The position numbers were made by a program, and so were the translations under genes. The notes beneath the pieces are model-generated. The model ran no database searches and was not told the DNA's origin. It saw nothing but the letters and a program-made list of their open reading frames with translations. This document shows, one piece after another, positions 1 through 9,427 of a DNA stretch of 64,000 nt; within the stretch, counting starts at the first letter, position 1, and every line of letters starts with the position of its first letter. Origin of the DNA: Legionella quinlivanii (GTDB lineage Bacteria; Pseudomonadota; Gammaproteobacteria; Legionellales; Legionellaceae); assembly GCF_003265995.1 (NCBI RefSeq), contig NZ_MVJN01000007.1, positions 1 through 64,000 of the forward strand, given 5' to 3'.

Positions 1-126
1 TGGTATCCAACAGCATAGAGTCCCTTTGTTTATTCCTGCCCGGAAAAAATTTAAAGGGTACTCTAGCTCTTTTTTCAATTTATTCAATCTGTTAAACAAA
101 AATATTTTCCTTAGCCTGACGGCTAT

Positions 127-139
127 GGGCGAAGCGCCC
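127..139 (-). terminator. Short hairpin downstream of dsbD
   Basis: A 5-bp GC stem (GGGCG/CGCCC) with a 3-base loop lies 34 bases past the dsbD stop. There is no clear T tract, so it may be a weak terminator or part of a dispersed GC-rich repeat. The remaining bases from 1 to 172 show no gene that I can support. Confidence 0.3.
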
Positions 140-172
140 GACCTACGATTTGATATAAAGGGTGAGAAATAG

Positions 173-1951
173 TCAATTTCTTGCCAGCGTTTCCACTTTT
201 TGCAAACGATCTAAAAACTCACGAGTAGATACGTCACCCACTAAACGCAGTCCGCTTAACTCTTTTCCTGCTGAATTAAAGAAAAGGAAGGTGGGAGGGG
301 CTACTACCTGATACTGTTTCATGAGTGCCTGTGCTGCTGCGTCATTGGCAGTGACATCAATTTTCAAAACCAGAAAATTACCCAATGTTCTTTTAATTTC
401 AGTATTGTTTAATGTGGATGAAGCGATGACTTTACAAGATGCACACCAGTCGGCATAAAAATCAAGCATTACCGGTCGGCCTTCTGCTGTTTGCAGCGCC
501 TCTTTTAATTCTGCAGGGGTTTTAATAATCAGCTCTTCGCGTTCCATACTGGCTGCAGTGGCTTTACTGAATATACCTGCTAAAGGCAGCAGGGGATCTT
601 TACTGCCCATGCTGGCGCCTGCCAGAATCAGTAAGCCATAAACAAGAAGTAAAATACCAGTGCTCTGATGCATTTTTTCAGAATTGTTTTGTGCAGGGTT
701 TAGAGCACCGGCAAAAATACCGGAGAAAACGAGAAGTGCTGCCCATAAAATCATTGTGACCGGAGGGGGCAACAGACGACCCATCAAATAAATGGCAACC
801 GCCAGCAACAGGAAGCCAAAAAAGTTTTTTACCGAATTCATCCAGGTTCCAGCCCGGGGCAGCCATTTACCAGCGGAGGTGCCAATCAGCAGAAGGGGGG
901 TTCCCATACCCAGCCCCAGGAAAAACAGAGTCAGGCTGCCAAACAGTACATTGCCTGAATGCGCAATGTATCCCAGTGCACCGATTAAAGGAGCGGTTAC
1001 GCAGGGAGAAAGAATAAGTGTTGACAAGCAGCCCATAATGGCCGCCCCAAGATAATGACCGCCATGCTGACTGCGGCTGGCTTTAGCTAATTTAGCCTGC
1101 CAGGAAACAGGCAGTTTTAACTCAAAAAAACCAAACATGGAGAGCGCGAGTAATATAAATATCAGGCTAAACAATCCAATAGCCCAGGGCGCCTGCATTA
1201 TAATTTGCAGATTGCTGCCAAGCGTGGCAACAATGGCGCCCGCAATCGCATAAGTCAGTGACATGCTAAGCACATAACTGAAAGACAGCAAAAACGCCTT
1301 GCGTGTTGAAATATCGTGTCCATGTCCGACAATAATACCTGACAAGACCGGAACCATCGGCAAGACACAGGGTGTAAACGCTAAAAGCAGGCCAAAGCCG
1401 AAGAAGCTGAGAATAACCATAAACCAGTGTGAGTTTTCATAAATATCAGCTATCGCATCACTTTCCTGATCACTGGTCTGCACCACCGGTGGTGCCTTAA
1501 CTGCGGTACCAGTGGACGCCGAAACTAAAGCTAACTGCTCATTAATGGCTAATTTAATCTGTTTGGTTTCAGGCGGATAACAGAAACCATCATCCGAGCA
1601 TCCCTGATAATGAAGGCTTACAGAGGTTTCTCCTGATTGCTCACCGAGCACCGGGATTAATAGTGATAATGCATCACGGTACACCAGATAACTATGACCC
1701 TGGCGATCCTTCTTTTCGCTTGCCTGCGGAAAAATAATGGAGCCAAATTGAAGAACAGGATCAGCAGGCGCACTCAATGAGATGCGATCGCGATAAAGAA
1801 AATAGCCTGGCTTGATTTGCCAATCAATAGAAAAAGTATTGGGATCAACCGGTTTTACCTTGACTGTAAAGACTTCTTCAGCGGAAAGAGGCGCTGCGTA
1901 ACCGAAACCATTAAAAATCGCGAGAGACAGCAAGAATAACCACTTATACAT
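173..1951 (-). CDS. dsbD: Thiol:disulfide interchange protein DsbD
   Basis: Inner-membrane reductant conveyor that passes electrons from cytoplasmic thioredoxin to periplasmic thiol proteins (DsbC, DsbG and cytochrome c maturation factors). The 592-residue length is normal for full-length DsbD. In order there is a signal peptide (about residues 1-19), an N-terminal periplasmic domain with the redox pair in CSDDGFC, a central eight-TM-type domain with one conserved cysteine in FTPCVLPMVP and another in LSPCVTAPLIG, and a C-terminal thioredoxin domain with DFYADWCASCK. The active site CASC differs slightly from the common CVAC but keeps both cysteines. The gene stands alone on the minus strand, convergent with nothing visible on its 3' side. 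The call rests on complete domain order and all six redox cysteines. Confidence 0.93.
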   Translation of the reverse strand: MYKWLFLLSLAIFNGFGYAAPLSAEEVFTVKVKPVDPNTFSIDWQIKPGYFLYRDRISLSAPADPVLQFGSIIFPQASEKKDRQGHSYLVYRDALSLLIPVLGEQSGETSVSLHYQGCSDDGFCYPPETKQIKLAINEQLALVSASTGTAVKAPPVVQTSDQESDAIADIYENSHWFMVILSFFGFGLLLAFTPCVLPMVPVLSGIIVGHGHDISTRKAFLLSFSYVLSMSLTYAIAGAIVATLGSNLQIIMQAPWAIGLFSLIFILLALSMFGFFELKLPVSWQAKLAKASRSQHGGHYLGAAIMGCLSTLILSPCVTAPLIGALGYIAHSGNVLFGSLTLFFLGLGMGTPLLLIGTSAGKWLPRAGTWMNSVKNFFGFLLLAVAIYLMGRLLPPPVTMILWAALLVFSGIFAGALNPAQNNSEKMHQSTGILLLVYGLLILAGASMGSKDPLLPLAGIFSKATAASMEREELIIKTPAELKEALQTAEGRPVMLDFYADWCASCKVIASSTLNNTEIKRTLGNFLVLKIDVTANDAAAQALMKQYQVVAPPTFLFFNSAGKELSGLRLVGDVSTREFLDRLQKVETLARN

Positions 1952-2080
1952 GCTTAATCCAGGTTATGGTTCAATAAATTGAACTTAATCTATATAGCGT
2001 AGCAGCTTATAATACAATTATTGTCCGATATTAAAAAGTATGGGGCATTATTTGAGTGTTCAGCCAGACAAAAAGCTATC

Positions 2081-5000
2081 TTATCTTGGTTTGATTCCTT
2101 TAATCGCTTCATCCACCTTAAGAGTGACACTTTCGGATTCTGTTTTGGGTTGAAACAGACTATACCGACCTGTCCATGCATAGTTGATACCAAATGCAAT
2201 GCCGGCTGTGCCGAGAGAAAGCACAGCGCTCAACACATGGAGTGCGATTTTTTTGACTTTATAACCCCTGTGATTTGCTAAATCCGGTAGAGCGGTATCG
2301 ATAGCGCCTTTACAGGCTGCTTGAAAGTCGGGAACTGATAATTCACCATTTAAAAAGCGCTCCTGATTCTTGGTCAATCGGGTATACATTGTTCTTGCTT
2401 TTTTTGCGGGGTCTACATAGTCGGGTTTGGTTCGAGCTTCTTTCTCCAATTCCTTCACTTTGCTTTCGAGGTTGCCCAAATGCTTTTGCAGGTTGATACT
2501 GGCAAGAATTTCAGGCGCGGCGGCTTTTCTAATACTGACAATAAGCGCATCGGCCTGCCGATCAATGTCTTGTCGTTTTCGCTTTATAGCCTGTGCAATC
2601 TGAGGGGGATAGCCATCGACAAATCCCGCGCGACTGATTCCGCTGTTAGCCAGCGCCTTTTCATAACCGGATACATCCAGTTGTGCCAGCAGTTGCTGCT
2701 TCAGCTCTTCCCGACGCTCATTAGCCTTTACCTCAGAATTACACTGTGGAAACTGAATGCGAAAACGATTGATATCAGATGCGATTTTAGCAAGTTGCTG
2801 TTGGCTATGATTTATTATTCTGTTCTCAGCAGCCTGAGCAGTAGAGATTATACTATTAAGTTTTGCCTGATAGGCTGATTTAACAAGACCTGGTAATCCT
2901 GAACTGCCTTCAATAGAGGCTGCCTTTCTGGATGCGTCAGTCGTTTCAGTTAAGCCTTTCAGCTGCTCTTGTAGTGCCTTTTGATGCAGTCGCACTTGCA
3001 CAAGATCATTGCAATGATTGAAATGAAAATTAAAGTCATTAATCCTGGTAACCATAGGTGCTACTAGATCATTCGCCTGCTTTCTTAAATTTTGTATTTG
3101 TCCGCTAGCCTGCTGATTTAGGTTTCGTTCATAGTCGCCTTTCGCTTTCAGAATGGCAGGATATCCGGACGAATAACCAAGAAGACGTTCTGCCTGGGCC
3201 ACTATGTCCTGTTTGACTAAACGATAAACCTGCTCTTCCCGTTGTTCTTTTTGCAAAATGACAGCCACTACTTTATGGCAATTTGTAAATGCTACGGGAA
3301 GCGATCTTATTTGCTCTGCCACTCTATTGAGGGCGTCCTCAGCAAGCAAATAGGGTTGCACTGATCTTCTCAATGCATTCTTTTTCTCATCTACCAGGGC
3401 ATCGAGTTGGTCGAGGTGAACGGTATATAATTCCTGCGAATGATTATTCTTAAAATCGGCCAGGAATTTGTCCAGTTCAGCAAGGCGCTCCTCGTATTTC
3501 TGATAATTCAAGGCGCTGAATTTACTTGAAAATTTTCCAAGTTGCTCTTTGAATTCTTCGAATCGACGCAGGCGTTCAGTGGGTTGTGGAGAATCAGCCA
3601 AGTGTCTGGCAAGCCAGTCTCTAACAGGAGCGTCATTCTCCTGCGCAATGATATCGTTTAGATTCACTCTTGCCGATAAATCCTCTTTAGCAAACTTCAA
3701 AAACTGTTCAGCTGCGCGAGGATTCACCAAACTCAGATTATATAAAGCGTTGAAAAGATGTGCTGTATTCTTGTTTTTTTGCCGGGAAATAACTTGCTGA
3801 TATAGCTCTCTTGTTAAAGGATAGTCACTTTGCAGCAGCTTTTTACCATGGGAAGTGAGCTCGGAGTTAGCACCTGCCATCGCTAAAGATAAGCCGTGGG
3901 GAAGTAATTGTTCCTTTACCCGGCTGTCGGCAATTGTTTGCGCATCGAACTCCTTGCGAGTAAATTGAAAACGAAGACCGCCGGCTTGGGTTAAATTGTA
4001 GGGTTGACCCTGAAAATAAAAATTGAGCAGACCTTCTTCCACCGTTTCTCGCGCGTTATGGGCAAAACCGGCTTGTTTTGCTTTCTCGCTTATCGCATGT
4101 TCCAATGCATTTTCAAACAGATTCTCAGGCTTTTCTGGAGCAGATGGGAGAGTGGGTCTTGCTGATATGACATCCTTTTTTTCAAATAAATCGGGAAATC
4201 TTGTTCTCAGAGTGTGGAAGTTTCTGTCAAAAGCATAGGGCGCACTTTCAAGACACGCCAGGAAGGCTTCTCGAATAGGAGATTTGCCTAATAATTCCGG
4301 TTCATCGAAAATAGCAGGGGCAAGTTCATATAATTTAACTGCGTTATTTGCTATATTCCCATTGAGTTGGACATTCTGCTTTTGCAGGCTTAATAGGCCT
4401 TGAAATAATTGATAATTTTCAAAAATGGCACGACCAGTCCGTTCATTTGTACAATTGACAATATCCCAGGTTAATCTATCGCTGGCATTATTTTCGCTGA
4501 AATAACAAAAACGAGTATTCCGTGTTCTGATATCAGCAAGGTTAATGGTTTCCTCTTTTGTGTTATTCCAGGGGTTCACCAGAACAAATTTGTATCCTCC
4601 AGGAGTATTCTTATCCCGTATGATTTCCTTCAGTCTCAGACCGTGTCGTCCATGATATTTACCGTGGATATCTTTTTTTCCATAGGCTAGGCTGATGTAA
4701 ACAGGAGCTTCTGGCCAGCGGTTTTTTAAACTAATGATCTTCTGAATATCCTCTGTATCATGACTATGAACTTCGAGGAGATGCCCGACAAAGGCAGTAG
4801 ATGTCCCTTCGTGTCGGTTATTTAAATCATGAGCACTTATGCTGGTAAGGACATTCTGCTGATATTTCCAGGCATTTTTATAATAGTAGGAGCTTATACG
4901 TTCTAAAATTTTGACCGCCAGTGAATTGCTTCGAACCCCTTCTCTGGAGGCATCAATTTCAGCAAGGTAGGCATGAGGAATGGTAATGACATCCTCATTA

Positions 5001-5251
5001 GTATCTGGATCGATACGATGTCGATAATTAATCCCGATCTTGTCGGGATCAAGATTTTCACTTTGCTTTGTACGTTTAACGCGAAGTTCCACATCACCAT
5101 TGTCAAGCTCTTTAAACATTGACTTTAAACGTTCTCTGCCTTCTTTACTCGCATTATAAATACAGTCGATGGATGCGATTAAATAGCAGTCTCCTGTTTT
5201 GCCTTGACTTAGGGTGAGGGGTTGGCCGTCTCTTGGGAATAGTGGAGTCAT
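2081..5251 (-). CDS. Calpain-like cysteine protease domain protein, probable Dot/Icm effector
   Basis: The 1056-residue protein has no signal peptide. Its N-terminal 240 residues carry a calpain (peptidase C2) signature: Gln16 and Cys22 in SQGKTGDCYLIAS (calpains have QGxxGDCW), a candidate His203 in GRHGLRLKE, and a candidate Asn226 in VLVNPWNN (calpains have a similar NPWG). The order Cys, His, Asn and the NPW motif fit a papain-fold calpain core. Residues of about 380-1000 are highly charged and helical, with several coiled-coil stretches, followed by a hydrophobic segment near residues 1003-1025 and an acidic/basic tail. A PmrA-type box and -10 lie just upstream. What I see is the catalytic signature and the promoter element; secretion into host cells is inferred from these and from the Legionella-like context. 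No other calpain domain (C2-like or EF hand) is visible. Confidence 0.75.
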   Translation of the reverse strand: MTPLFPRDGQPLTLSQGKTGDCYLIASIDCIYNASKEGRERLKSMFKELDNGDVELRVKRTKQSENLDPDKIGINYRHRIDPDTNEDVITIPHAYLAEIDASREGVRSNSLAVKILERISSYYYKNAWKYQQNVLTSISAHDLNNRHEGTSTAFVGHLLEVHSHDTEDIQKIISLKNRWPEAPVYISLAYGKKDIHGKYHGRHGLRLKEIIRDKNTPGGYKFVLVNPWNNTKEETINLADIRTRNTRFCYFSENNASDRLTWDIVNCTNERTGRAIFENYQLFQGLLSLQKQNVQLNGNIANNAVKLYELAPAIFDEPELLGKSPIREAFLACLESAPYAFDRNFHTLRTRFPDLFEKKDVISARPTLPSAPEKPENLFENALEHAISEKAKQAGFAHNARETVEEGLLNFYFQGQPYNLTQAGGLRFQFTRKEFDAQTIADSRVKEQLLPHGLSLAMAGANSELTSHGKKLLQSDYPLTRELYQQVISRQKNKNTAHLFNALYNLSLVNPRAAEQFLKFAKEDLSARVNLNDIIAQENDAPVRDWLARHLADSPQPTERLRRFEEFKEQLGKFSSKFSALNYQKYEERLAELDKFLADFKNNHSQELYTVHLDQLDALVDEKKNALRRSVQPYLLAEDALNRVAEQIRSLPVAFTNCHKVVAVILQKEQREEQVYRLVKQDIVAQAERLLGYSSGYPAILKAKGDYERNLNQQASGQIQNLRKQANDLVAPMVTRINDFNFHFNHCNDLVQVRLHQKALQEQLKGLTETTDASRKAASIEGSSGLPGLVKSAYQAKLNSIISTAQAAENRIINHSQQQLAKIASDINRFRIQFPQCNSEVKANERREELKQQLLAQLDVSGYEKALANSGISRAGFVDGYPPQIAQAIKRKRQDIDRQADALIVSIRKAAAPEILASINLQKHLGNLESKVKELEKEARTKPDYVDPAKKARTMYTRLTKNQERFLNGELSVPDFQAACKGAIDTALPDLANHRGYKVKKIALHVLSAVLSLGTAGIAFGINYAWTGRYSLFQPKTESESVTLKVDEAIKGIKPR

Positions 5252-5289
5252 TTTTAGCCATAGTGATCGTATAATTTTCTATGCTCTAT

Positions 5290-5322
5290 ATTATAGTTTG
5301 GCAATATTAAGTAAAAATTAAG
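5290..5322 (-). promoter_or_regulatory. PmrA box with -10 for the calpain-like gene
   Basis: Read on the minus strand, CTTAATTTT (5322-5314), two bases TA, then CTTAATATT (5311-5303) match the Legionella PmrA consensus cTTAATatT-N2-cTTAATatT at 17 of 18 half-site positions. A perfect -10 TATAAT follows at 5295-5290, 7 bases past the box. The start codon is about 40 bases further on. PmrA is the response regulator known to control many Dot/Icm effectors in Legionella. PmrA control of this gene is inferred from the motif. Confidence 0.72.
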
Positions 5323-5381
5323 CAGTTATCGAACTCCATAGCGGTTAGTATCAAAAAATTTAAAAAATTTGCATTGCTGCC

Positions 5382-5409
5382 CTTGAATCTGAAATGAATG
5401 CCCCCATAT
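5382..5409 (+). promoter_or_regulatory. Sigma32 heat-shock promoter of groES-groEL
   Basis: CTTGAA at 5382-5387 and CCCCATAT at 5402-5409, spaced by 14 bases, match the sigma32 (RpoH) consensus CTTGAA-N13-15-CCCCATnT. It lies about 100 bases before the groES start, the expected place for a chaperonin operon. No CIRCE-type inverted repeat is visible, so RpoH rather than HrcA control is indicated. Confidence 0.85.
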
Positions 5410-5507
5410 GGTTGTCATCGGTAGTGACTGAAGTATCAGTCAGTACTTTCAGCTCAGAGTTCACTCTGAAAAAACAAGGTGATTAATTAAACCAGGAGAA
5501 AACAAGT

Positions 5508-5798
5508 ATGAAAATTCGTCCTTTACACGATCGTGTTGTTGTTCAGCGCATGGAAGAAGAACGAACTACTGCTGGCGGAATTGTAATTCCAGACAGTGCT
5601 ACTGAAAAACCCATTCGTGGTAAAGTACTGGCTGTTGGCCCAGGCAAAAACCTTGACAATGGTGATGTGCGTGCATTGGCCGTTAAAATAGGCGATGTCG
5701 TTTTATTTGGCAAATACTCTGGCACAGAAGTCAAAATTGACGGTCAGGAGATGGTTGTCATGCGTGAAGATGACATCATGGGTGTTATTGAAGGCTAA
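5508..5798 (+). CDS. groES: Co-chaperonin GroES (HtpA)
   Basis: Ten-kilodalton lid of the GroEL folding chamber; heptameric and cytoplasmic. At 96 residues it is full length. It opens with [12 protein letters not shown] and ends with [10 protein letters not shown]; the mobile loop that contacts GroEL is the [12 protein letters not shown] region (about residues 19-30). An AGGAGA ribosome site precedes the ATG. groEL follows after 31 bases, so the two are one operon driven by the sigma32 promoter upstream. In Legionella this gene is called htpA. Confidence 0.98.
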   Translation: MKIRPLHDRVVVQRMEEERTTAGGIVIPDSATEKPIRGKVLAVGPGKNLDNGDVRALAVKIGDVVLFGKYSGTEVKIDGQEMVVMREDDIMGVIEG

Positions 5799-5817
5799 TC
5801 ATACAACAGATTATTAG

Positions 5818-7473
<1,656 letters not shown>

Positions 7474-7490
7474 GCCTTGGCTTCCTGAAA

Positions 7491-7518
7491 AAACCCGCCT
7501 TATGGCGGGTTTTTTTTT
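7491..7518 (+). terminator. Intrinsic terminator of groES-groEL
   Basis: Stem AAACCCGCC / GGCGGGTTT with a TTAT loop, followed by a run of T, starting 18 bases after the groEL stop codon. Confidence 0.93.
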
Positions 7519-7587
7519 GGAAAAACTATTTCTTTTTTCTTTAACTCTCTTGTTGTATAAATTGATATCCAAAACAGGAAGTTTACT

Positions 7588-8457
7588 ATGACCAGATTAA
7601 CTCAGGAATTCAAAGCAAAAGCAGAGCAGCTGCTTTTTATTTTAAAGGCAGCGGCAAAAGAAAATTACATGCTCTTATTGTCCTCTAATCCAGCCCCTGG
7701 CTTGCAATTCAACAGAGAGGAAATCTTGTATATGAAGTCGTTTAAAAAATTTTTTGATTCATTGCCTGAAAACCTTCGCGCTCATTTAACAGCAAGAAAA
7801 ACAGAGCAGTTTGATACAGCGGAAAAATTATATTATCTGGGTCTGGAAAATTGGGAACCGACAGATTGGGCCAGGGCCTATTTTTTTAATCCTGGAATAC
7901 CAATTATGACAGCCTGCGTGCAAAGAATAGATAAATATAATGAGGAACAAATATGTGAAAACTGGCTGGCTTATCATGTGAAAAAAATAGACACTTTGAC
8001 TGAGCGGCGAGGAATAGTCAGTGAACAGTTAAAGGACAAGAATCTACAGAAAGAGATTAAAGAGGATCTGACTAAACAGTTAGAACTTACTGAAGAAACA
8101 CTAAAATACCATCATTCGCAAATAAAACAATTGCAAGTTGAGAAAAAGCAGGTCAATGCATTGCTGGATCCCATGTACTCATCTAGCCACAGAGCTTTAC
8201 TGTCATTAATCAATAAATGCAATTTAGGAACACTTTCCGTGGCTCAGTCCAGAATCAGCAAGCGATCTGCCGAGCAAAATGAATGGCAGGCAAAACGCAA
8301 TGAATTGATAGAAATTCGCAGAAGCGAGTTAAAAGCAGAGTGGTCGATGAGTTCCCTTCTAAACCAAGCCGGCAAGAGCCCTATATTCTCAAGAAGACCA
8401 GATCCTCTTGCATTGAACCCAGATGAGATAGTCAGGTCGGCTAGAGATTACAAATAA
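7588..8457 (+). CDS. Unknown coiled-coil protein, first of a tandem paralogous pair
   Basis: I do not recognise a family. The 289 residues contain no signal peptide or membrane segment. The protein starts EFKAKAEQLLFILKAA, has an aromatic-rich stretch at about residues 50-110, a charged coiled coil at about residues 125-190 (KKIDTLTERRGIVSEQL and following), and a basic C-terminal third ending near SPIFSRRPDP. The next gene encodes a clear paralogue with the same layout. An AGGAAG site sits before the ATG. It follows the groEL terminator, so it probably has its own promoter, though I see no convincing one. A secreted effector or a cytoplasmic scaffold are both possible; neither is shown. Confidence 0.75.
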   Translation: MTRLTQEFKAKAEQLLFILKAAAKENYMLLLSSNPAPGLQFNREEILYMKSFKKFFDSLPENLRAHLTARKTEQFDTAEKLYYLGLENWEPTDWARAYFFNPGIPIMTACVQRIDKYNEEQICENWLAYHVKKIDTLTERRGIVSEQLKDKNLQKEIKEDLTKQLELTEETLKYHHSQIKQLQVEKKQVNALLDPMYSSSHRALLSLINKCNLGTLSVAQSRISKRSAEQNEWQAKRNELIEIRRSELKAEWSMSSLLNQAGKSPIFSRRPDPLALNPDEIVRSARDYK

Positions 8458-8504
8458 ACCGTCTTAGTGGATTAAATTGAATCAATAAAATTAAGGATAA
8501 TTCT

Positions 8505-9368
8505 ATGCCTGTATTCTCGGATGAATTTAAGAAAAAAGCGGATCAAATGATTTTCATTTTGGAAAATGCAAGGGAAGGAAATTTTCTCAGCTTGCTGAAA
8601 CTTCCTTATTCGATGGAAGAAATTGGATTCAAAACAGAAGATCAGATGTATATTTTGTTATTCAGACAGTTTTATTATTCCTTACCGGATGCATTGAAGG
8701 CTAAATTTTCAAATGGACTTTGTACCTATGAAACCCTATACGACTCAGGTTTGAATGATTGGGCACCCACTCCGGATCAGAAGTATTATTATGAAACTCC
8801 AGGTGTAAACACTATCGCTGGTTATGTGAAGCGTGTGGAAAATTTTGTCAAAGAAAAAAAATGGCAAAACGATATGGCATTCCACCAGGAGAAAATCGAT
8901 GGTTTAAAAAAGAAAAGAGAGGCTTTAACAGAGCAGCTCAATGAGCATCAAAATACTTTGGATGTGGATAAGATTGCTGATATAAGGAAGCAATTGAGTT
9001 TGAACGAGGACACACTTTCATATCACATAGTGCAGCATCGCTTATTGCTGGAAGAGGTCGAAATAACCAACCTCGATAAACTATTGAATGCACGCTATAT
9101 ACGTGATCGAAGCACCTTGCAGCATTGGGTTGAACGCTTTAATTTACCAACCCTCTATCAGCTGAGAGAAGAAATCAGCAAAAGAACGGGCATACAGCCT
9201 CTTTGGCTGCCCACTTTAAAAAAGCAGGTTGAGGGGCGAATCGATAAGCTGGTGAAGGAGTCAACCGCTGCTTTCATTGCAAAGGCTGGTGGAAGTCCGG
9301 TTTATACAAGACAGGAAGAGAAACTCTGTCATACGCCTTTGCCAGTCAGTCCTTCTCCAGCTCAGTAA
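8505..9368 (+). CDS. Unknown coiled-coil protein, second of a tandem paralogous pair
   Basis: The 287-residue paralogue of the preceding protein. Shared landmarks in the same order are EFKKKADQMIFILENA at the N terminus (EFKAKAEQLLFILKAA in the partner), a SLP/L-rich helix, GLNDWAPT against GLENWEPT, the coiled coil around KKKREALTEQLNEHQ, LNEDTLSYH against LTEETLKYH, EEISKRT against SRISKRS, and GGSPVYTRQEE against GKSPIFSRRPD. The sequences have diverged widely, so the duplication is old. It is separated from its partner by 47 bases with an AAGGA site before the ATG. The C terminus is proline-rich (PLPVSPSPAQ), unlike the partner. Function unknown. Confidence 0.75.
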   Translation: MPVFSDEFKKKADQMIFILENAREGNFLSLLKLPYSMEEIGFKTEDQMYILLFRQFYYSLPDALKAKFSNGLCTYETLYDSGLNDWAPTPDQKYYYETPGVNTIAGYVKRVENFVKEKKWQNDMAFHQEKIDGLKKKREALTEQLNEHQNTLDVDKIADIRKQLSLNEDTLSYHIVQHRLLLEEVEITNLDKLLNARYIRDRSTLQHWVERFNLPTLYQLREEISKRTGIQPLWLPTLKKQVEGRIDKLVKESTAAFIAKAGGSPVYTRQEEKLCHTPLPVSPSPAQ

Positions 9369-9427
9369 GAAGGTTTTCGCCTTGCGATGCGGTGCATCTC
9401 AAGGCGAAGACTAGGAATTTAACAGTC

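Noticed and set aside
5252-5507. CIRCE element upstream of groES
   Set aside because: No TTAGCACTC-N9-GAGTGCTAA repeat is present; the sigma32 site explains regulation.
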